A stretch of DNA of 64,000 nt from Pohlia nutans (taxonomy: Eukaryota; Streptophyta; Bryopsida; Bryales; Mniaceae), in assembly GCA_022496805.1 (NCBI GenBank), contig CM040085.1, positions 24,085,811 to 24,149,810 of the forward strand, written 5' to 3'. The stretch's first letter is position 1; each line of letters begins with the position of its first letter. Positions 58,027 through 64,000 of the stretch are shown in pieces. The notes under the pieces are model-generated. The model ran no database searches, was not told the DNA's origin, and saw only the letters and a program-made list of their open reading frames with translations. A program made the translations under genes and the position numbers.

Positions 58027-58599
58027 TTAACCGCTAAATGCCTTCTCCAAATTGAGCAGTTTTGCAAAGATGCACTATAAAATGAAATTAAGAGGGATAT
58101 TTTGATGTATGAATAAAAGTTGTACATTATAAATTTTAGATTCTATCCATACGGTTAAATCTATGATTGCAATCACTAATATTTTTGTATAAAATTTGAA
58201 ACTTAAAATTCAAAATTCTTTTGTAATTCAATTACAAGTAAGATATTGGTAATCTATGAATGAAATTTGTTATGATGGGTTGACATGTAATATTCTAAGT
58301 GTAGTGATTTTTGGAGATTTTTTGGTTGCTTAATTTTTTGAGTTAATTTTTTCAAGAGCACTTTTGAATACTTTTGAACTAAGATTTTAGAAATTTTTGG
58401 TGAACCACTGCAACATGAAATGAGACATAAGAAATTTGAAAATCATCCCTTTTCTAATTAGTTCTCACATTCATGAAGCTAACTTCCCACAAAATCTACA
58501 GTAAAAATTTCACACTGCAAAAAGTGCATGACGGATGAGGAAACATAGATGAAATCTATACATCGTCCATAGATGAATGCTTAGACAGTTAAAGGTTAA
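58027..58599 (+). mobile_element. TTAA-flanked family D element
   Basis: TTAA-CCGCTAAATGCCTTC ... AGACAGTTAAAGG-TTAA. The interior is the reverse of 35345-35919 (ATCCATACGGTTAAATCTAT, TTACAAGTAAGATATTGG). Confidence 0.85.
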
Positions 58600-59099
58600 A
58601 ATGTGTTGGTATACTTGGATTTAGTGTTACTGTACTTATATTTAGTGTTGGTGTACTTGGATTTAGTGTTAGTAGACAAGGCCATCACTATAAGTGGGAT
58701 TATCTGCAAAATATTCTTCAAATGTAATGTTGTGACTTCTTCCTTGAGACCTCATGACACTTGCACTAAGGCCGAGTCTAGAGCCCTCAAGGGTACCCTG
58801 CTGAAGACGTTATCATTTAGAAGATCTTCCAATTATTCCGACAATGATTCTTTGAAGATTGAGAACCTGGGGAGAGAATTGTGGGGTCAATGCTGGATAT
58901 TCTTCATAAAGAAGGTGTGACTCCTTTTGAGGTCGTGTAAAGAATGAGAATGGCCATTGCTTTTCAATCTTCTCCACGGCTTCTCAATCTGCACAACTTC
59001 TCAATCTTCAAGCCCAATTTTCACCTCCGGAGCAGAAGAATGAAGTTTCTCAAGAGAATGGGTCCTCCACAATTCAAGGAGAAAGTGCCACGTACACAA

Positions 59100-59394
59100 C
59101 CCGGGGTGCATTCTACATTATGTTTGAGAATCACGTGCGTTCATATATGACCCCTCTAAAAACTCTATGTATGCGAGAAGTTATATGTCTAAAAACCTTT
59201 GTATACATATACATTCCGTCCTAAATATATGTTTAATGTAAGTATACAACAATATTTCCAGCTCTAAATATGTTTAATGTAAGTATACGTAATACAACAA
59301 TGTTCAAATTAATACCCCCTCTGTGCATGCGCTTATGTATACTTGTACGTGTTTAGTACTATGCACTCATGTATACTTGTACATGTTTAGTACT
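59100..59394 (+). mobile_element. CCCGGGGTGCA repeat, longer copy (295 bp)
   Basis: Starts CCCGGGGTGCATTCTACATT, ends TTTAGTACT, flanked by the 8-bp duplication GTACACAA (59092-59099 and 59395-59402). Shares ACATTATGTTTGAGAATCA and TTCAGCTCTAAATATGT-like blocks with 62410-62633. Class unclear. Confidence 0.75.
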
Positions 59395-59828
59395 GTACAC
59401 AATCTTTAATGATTGAGAATGGGGAAAAAGAGATGTCACATTGTTGTATACGTAATGACCTTTCTAGTTGTAAACCTAATGACCTTTCTAGTTCTAAACC
59501 TCCGGCTCCGACCAGTTGTGCAAAAGTTGAACTGCACCACTGGAAAACTAGAGGATAAGTAGATCTGAATTTTCTCATCTGTGTAACGCGGAGTGAACAT
59601 TTCAAAATAAACTTTTTGATTCTTGCCCTCAATGTAGCTTGACCTCCAACTCCGGGAGCCGCGCAATGGAAACGGGCTCTAAATTGAAGTTTCTCAATTC
59701 TTCAAAAAATGAATCTTTTACACTGATTCAAGGAGAAAGTGTCACGTATCCATTCTATGAATATTGGGAATAGGAAGAAAGAGCTGTGACACCCCTAATA
59801 TTATAGATATGTTCAGCCTCTGATATGC

Positions 59829-60520
59829 ATAAGGTTGTTTAGCCCTTGTGAGCTGTACCTAGGAAACAAATCGTTGCATGAGAATCGCTGTAGCGGATTT
59901 GGTAGCTCCTCTCTTTCTACAACGGTTCGGTATCTAACTACCGAGCCTATAGAAACGAGAAATATTCAGAATACAAGACTTCTAGACTAAAATTCTATGA
60001 GGATCAGAATACAGAACTTATTGCAGTTACCGACCTGCACTCGGTAGTTAGTACGAACCTCATGCCAGATAGTCAGGGGAACAAAATAACGCGAGTACCG
60101 AGGTGATAGTACTCGGAAGGAGTGAAGGCAGAAAAGGAAAACTGAATCAAAGTAAAGAGAGAAATGAAACTAGAGTTCGGAAAAATGTGCCTTGCCCAAG
60201 AGTTTGGCTATGTTGCTTATATACAAAGTACAACCCGATTTGACCTAACTGTCAGATCGGTAAAAAAGGCTTTCCTAGATTTACTTTCTGTGATAACTTG
60301 GAAAATTACCGGAGTAGTAAAAAACCAGGTCGGTAGACTACCGGTAGTTACTATTTTACCGTTAACAGGATTCTAGAATATTGAACATGCGACGTGGTTT
60401 TTTAGTCAAAGAATGATGGTGGAGAGTTGGAATTCCACAATAGCCATGCCTCAAGAATCACATGTTTTGAATTTTTTCTATCTTTCATGCAGTCATAGCA
60501 AAATGGTGAACCCTTGCAAA
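59829..60520 (-). mobile_element. MITE of the 17402-17619 family, interrupted
   Basis: Left ATAAGGTTGTTTAGCCCTTG; the outer part (AAAGAATGATGGTGGAGAGT, GCCTCAAGAATCA, ATCTTTCATGCAGT) matches the reverse of 17402-17619. About 0.47 kb of other DNA interrupts it. Confidence 0.75.
59915..60388. mobile_element. Insertion inside the MITE, LTR-like
   Basis: DNA rich in ACCG/CGGT words (TCGGTAGTTAG, ACCGGTAGTTAC) with CTTATATACAAAG near 60217. It might be a solo LTR, but no convincing TG...CA ends with duplication were found. Open frame 60164-60376 is not protein-like. Confidence 0.4.
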
Positions 60521-62392
60521 CAGTGATTTTTTTCTCAATTTTCCCAGGTAGCATGTTTCTTCACAATACTTTGGTGATACTTGGGTGACACTTGGTGTTA
60601 CCATGATGATACTTAGGTAATACCTAGGCAAAATTTGGCTACTCACCTAAATTTTTCCTAACTATTTGACTATTATTTCTTTCAGATTTTCAAAAATCCT
60701 TCATTGTATTTCAAGTGTAGCCATTGGGCTCATTACAAAAAAATTCAGACCACCAAAAGGTTGCAAATTCAACCAAACTGCCATGCAAAAATAATAAAAT
60801 AATAAAAATTTAAAAAATGAAAAAATAAAAAATAACATTTTTTCCTCAATTAAAAAAAATCTAGTCTAACATGACCGAAATGGTGCCACGTCAGATTTTA
60901 TTTTTTTAATATTTTTTGTGAAAAATCATTATAATTTTATTGGCTCTGACCGTAGGGAAGAGGCATTGCGGGGACACCCATTTTCTTGGGCTAAAAACAA
61001 CTGTAGCAAATATATTCCGTTCATGATTCCACTGAAATGCATTCTCGTCCTTCATCCATGCTATTTTGGTCAGAGCTCCTTGTAGCTTAGCTGCTTGTTA
61101 TATATTATTATGTTATTATTTTTGCATGGCGGTTTGGCTGAGTTAGCAGCCATTTGGAGGCCTGAAATTTTTTTGTAATGATTTTAAAGCTGAAAATGGA
61201 ATCACCGCTTGCAAGGGCTAATGTGTGGGGCCACGTCAACAAGAAGCTCCAAGATATTTGTATTCCCTTTTCATGGCCAATGGATAAGGTGCTCTTGTAC
61301 AAGAGCCCACCACACTCGGTGAGACTTGCGGTCCTCTGCCTCCTCACTCTCTTGCAACCCACAACCCAAAACCATTCTATTCTAGCAACCATCGAGGCGA
61401 CCAGAGCCGCATTCTTTTGTTGAACGGAGCCCACAAGCATTGGTGTCGTCGTCACTTGTTTCTGAATCAGTTGGTTTCTGAACGAGCTGGTAAAATCCTG
61501 CGGTTTGTACACTCGAATGCATGGTGCTGAATTCATGGCCTCATCGTAACGTAGCTGCGCTCACGCTTCTTTCTCCGGCAATTTACCTGAAGCAATTTGG
61601 CATTCAGGTTTGTGTCCTGCAACTCCCACACCCTTCCTTCGTTGCCATTGCTGCCCACTCCATTGCTTGTTATTGTCGCCTCTTTCTTTGCCCTGTAGCT
61701 TTCATTTGGCCGTTCAATTTGGCTTTCAATCCATGGCGGACTTTCTGTGAAGGAATGCAGCGAATGGCCCAACGACACTCACTCTTCTTAGGGTTTAGGG
61801 TCTGTCGAGGATTCAGTTGCTAATTCTTTTACACCTGGATTCAGTCGTTACCTATTGCTCTGCACAATTGATGCTCGTGTCGCATAATAACAGGGTTTAG
61901 ATACAGTAGTGTTCTGCATGAGTGTCCACTCCAATTGGTTGTTCATTGTTCGACTGTGAAATGAGAGAATGGGTTTATCAACTCCTCCGTCACTCGAGAT
62001 TGCAACTCGAGATTGCTTGCAGTAGGTATTTTGGATGCCAAACACTATTTTTTGGTGGCACCTGGGGCGCGCATGTGTTAATAAATTAATTCAGCTTTGA
62101 GGAACCTACTTAATCCTACGGTTTTTGTTTTGAAAAATGTTTGATAAATTACCAGGGCCCTGGGCCCTCTGTATCTATCGATAGCACCCTTGTTTTGGTT
62201 TACGGTATGATGACTTTCTGGATAGGTACGGAAGGTTTTGTATACTCTGTGTATGACATGGATAGGGTTTGTCGTCGTCCTTTCGTGCTTGATTTTTGAT
62301 CGCATTTTGTGGTATTAATAACTGGAGTTTCCGTCTTGCTGTTTTTGTGAGCGTTTGTGGTGTCTGCGGTTTGAATGGCGATGAACTTGCGC
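60521..62392. other. Upstream region of RAF1, with a GC-richer stretch
   Basis: 61190-61850 is GC-richer and could hold leader or promoter sequence. A minus-strand frame of 142 codons (61536-61108, starting MNSAPCIRVYKPQDF) might be an exon of a divergent gene, but I recognise no domain and no continuation. TAGGGTTTAGGG at 61789-61800 is a telo-box (reversed). Confidence 0.4.
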
Positions 62393-62409
62393 ATTTCGTT
62401 GCATTGCAG

Positions 62410-62633
62410 CCCGGGGTGCACTCTACATTATGTTTGAGAATCATCTGCATTCATAAACCTTTAAAAGCACAGATCTATTCAGTCCTAAATATATTTTTAA
62501 TGTAAGTATCCGTCAATATTTTCAGCTCTAAATATGTCAAATGTATGTATATATTGTACGGCAATGTTCAAATTAATGCCCCTTTTGTGCACTCACGTAT
62601 ACTTTCACGAATTTAACATAGTGCACTCCCGGG
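62410..62633 (+). mobile_element. CCCGGGGTGCA repeat, shorter copy (224 bp) with a 17-bp duplication
   Basis: Starts CCCGGGGTGCACTCTACATT and ends AGTGCACTCCCGGG, an imperfect inverted end. ATTTCGTTGCATTGCAG is present at both 62393-62409 and 62634-62650. It lies 46 bp upstream of the RAF1 start codon, so probably in the leader. Confidence 0.85.
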
Positions 62634-62695
62634 ATTTCGTTGCATTGCAGTGACGAGGACCTTCTTGGCGAATTAGGGGACAGGATTGGCTGGTC

Positions 62696-64000
62696 ATGAA
62701 TATGAAGACGTGCCATGCGATGAAGGCGGAAGTGCTGGCTTGCGCGCTTCCGACTCCGAGCTTCGGCGAGAAGGCGTCGAAGCTGAGAGTGGAATTAGGG
62801 TTTAAGCAGAGGACAGAGAATTCTGTGCGAATGTTTGTGGTTAGGGCAATGGATGGAGGCAGCAAGAGTCTGTACCAACCGTTCCGGCCGCCGATCACGA
62901 TCCAGGCCCCCCCGGGCGCCACCACCACAGAGGATCAGCTGGAGATTCTGCGCGAGCGGCGCGGGCTGTGGCACGAGTACGCAGGTCTGATTCCCATCCT
63001 GTCGCGCGCCGGGTACACGCCGTCCATGATCGACGAGGCGACAGGCATGACGGGTGTGGAGCAGAACCGTATCGTGGTGGCGTCGCAGGTGCGAAATTCC
63101 CTCAATGCCTTTGTCATAGATAGATAGAAACTCCGGTCCTCTTTCGAGGCCGGCATGAATAAAGTGTACGTTCGTCCAGCCAACGAATCAATGCCCACCG
63201 GACAAAGAGCCATTGCCATTGGTGTAAGACTACTCTCCCATTAAAGCCTCTGTCATTAATCGTTTGGAATTCAAAGTATTTTCGTGCAAGACGTTGCAAT
63301 TCTCACTCCATCCTCATACTCTACATCTAATTTTGGAAAATTAGCATACCTTTATTACACTCCAAATATACAAATCTATTGTCACCTCAATGGGATCTAT
63401 CCTAATCCCTAAAGAACAAATTGTCTGTTCAGCAAATCATTGAAAATTTGGGTAGGTTACAATGACTGAAGTTAATATTGAATGGATCTTTTCAAAAAAT
63501 GATTTTCAAGCAATGATCTTCTCTTGTTCTAGTGATATAAAATTTAGTCCCATCTGAATTATATTTACCGCAACATGATCAATTGAATTTGTCATTTTAA
63601 ATCTGTGAATCCTTGGGCCTTTAAGGGCTAATACACATTTTCATCGTGGTGGCGTCGCAGGTGCGAAATTCCCTGAAAGCCTCGGGGTTCGAGGAGGACA
63701 AGCTGCGGTTCTTCGACCTGGGCGGCGGGGAGTTGCTGTACGAGCTCCGGATCCTGTCCGGCATGCAGCGCAAAGCCTCCGCGGAGTTCATCATCGAACG
63801 CAAGATGAGCCCCAAGGAGTCCTGCGAGCTCGCAAGATCAGTGAAGGATTTCGACCGGCGCAGAAACTCCGAGGGTCACAAGGAATTCACCTCGGCCCCG
63901 GGCGACTGCTTGGCGTACGCGTTCTATCGACAGAGCACGGAGTTTCAGAACCAGGAGGACATCGTATCGTCACTTGAGAAAGCGCTCGCGGTTTGCGTCT
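62696..64000 (+). CDS. RAF1: Rubisco accumulation factor 1, 5' part (runs off the window)
   Basis: RAF1 is a chloroplast assembly chaperone that binds Rubisco large-subunit dimers before hexadecamer formation. Exon 1 is 62696-63088 (131 codons); exon 2 starts at 63661 and is open to 64000. Residues 1 to about 55 look like a transit peptide. Family blocks: LYQPFRPP, ILRERRGLWHEYAGLIPIL, GMTGVEQNRIVVASQVRNSL, then in exon 2 FFDLGGGELLYELRILS, ARSVKDFDRRR and PGDCLAYAFYRQS. I start at the ATG at 62696; 62702 is an alternative. Both exons are GC-rich, unlike the intron and flanks. The 572-bp intron lies inside a strongly conserved block and is bordered by a 32-bp duplication (next entry). If it were not spliced, the protein would stop after VRNSLNAFVIDR. 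The C-terminal beta domain is beyond the window. Confidence 0.93.
63089..63660 (+). other. RAF1 intron bounded by a 32-bp exon duplication
   Basis: The 32 bp from ATCGTGGTGG through CGTCGCAGGTGCG to TTCCCT are identical at 63071-63102 and 63643-63674. Each copy contains CAG/GT. Using the donor GT of the first copy (63089) and the AG of the second (63660) removes 572 bp and leaves exactly one copy in frame (VVASQ/VRNSLKASGF). CTAAT at 63628-63632 is a suitable branch-point sequence about 28-32 nt before the AG. The intron holds 299 bp of unrecognised DNA followed by the element 63402-63631. Confidence 0.85.
63402..63631. mobile_element. Family G element in the RAF1 intron with a CTAA duplication
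   Basis: CTAA-TCCCTAAAGAAC ... GGGCCTTTAAGGG-CTAA. The interior matches 51470-51708 (TTTAGTCCCATCTGAATTAT, ACATGATCAATTGAATTTGT). Both flanks read CTAA, in the same orientation, where other copies have TTAA. Confidence 0.85.

Noticed and set aside
61108..61536. 142-codon minus-strand frame upstream of RAF1 as a gene
   Set aside because: The start could pass for a transit peptide, but no domain, homologous block or further exon was recognised; mentioned only as a possibility.
1..64000. tRNA, rRNA and snoRNA genes
   Set aside because: No convincing tRNA A/B-box pair, rRNA block or box C/D pair was seen by eye; a covariance-model scan was not possible.

Overview
The window is nuclear DNA of a land plant. 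Genes have spliced GT-AG introns, and the protein set is plant-typical: a Rubisco accumulation factor, a CML21-type EF-hand protein, a clade-F-like PP2C and an FtsJ-type methyltransferase. Most of the sequence is AT-rich and packed with nested transposons. A seed-free plant such as a moss or other bryophyte seems plausible to me, but I cannot fix the species.

Layout. 0-2 kb: non-coding DNA with a decayed alcohol-dehydrogenase exon. 1953-8174: a complete, young Ty3/gypsy chromovirus (5-bp target duplication CCCAC, LTRs of 479 and 434 bp, gag, pol, chromodomain). Its LTR promoter is a tandem array of perfect heat-shock elements. 9-14.9 kb: MITEs, diverged tandem repeats and a 28-G tract. 14.9-16.2 kb: a four-exon EF-hand gene (+). 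17.4-24.5 kb: a transposon nest up to four levels deep. 25.35-28.7 kb: an eight-exon PP2C gene (-). 29.1-46.3 kb: more transposons, including a 1-kb palindrome, a CACTA-like fragment and a Tc1/mariner transposase relic. 48.2-52.4 kb: a six-exon FtsJ-type methyltransferase gene (-) with transposons in its introns. 54.5 kb: a solo LTR. 62.7-64 kb: the 5' part of a RAF1 gene (+), running off the window end.

Main points to follow up. (1) RAF1 is split by 540 bp of foreign DNA flanked by an exact 32-bp duplication that contains CAG/GT. Splicing between the two copies restores the frame exactly, so this looks like a recently gained intron. (2) The chromovirus has an LTR built from heat-shock elements. 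The predicted 5' end of its RNA is complementary over 12 nt to a site 2 nt after the 5' LTR, as in Tf1-type self-priming. (3) About eighteen elements with different interiors share termini of the form TTAA-CCCYTAAA...TTTARGGG-TTAA. Neighbours often share one TTAA. They look like a TTAA-targeting (piggyBac-like) non-autonomous superfamily. (4) Two MITE insertions are confirmed by empty sites in a second copy of the same repeat inside this window.

The four genes are unrelated housekeeping or regulatory genes and do not form a pathway. Gene models were assembled by eye from conserved protein blocks and splice-site phase. All totals come out in frame: 220, 280 and 222 aa for the three complete genes.
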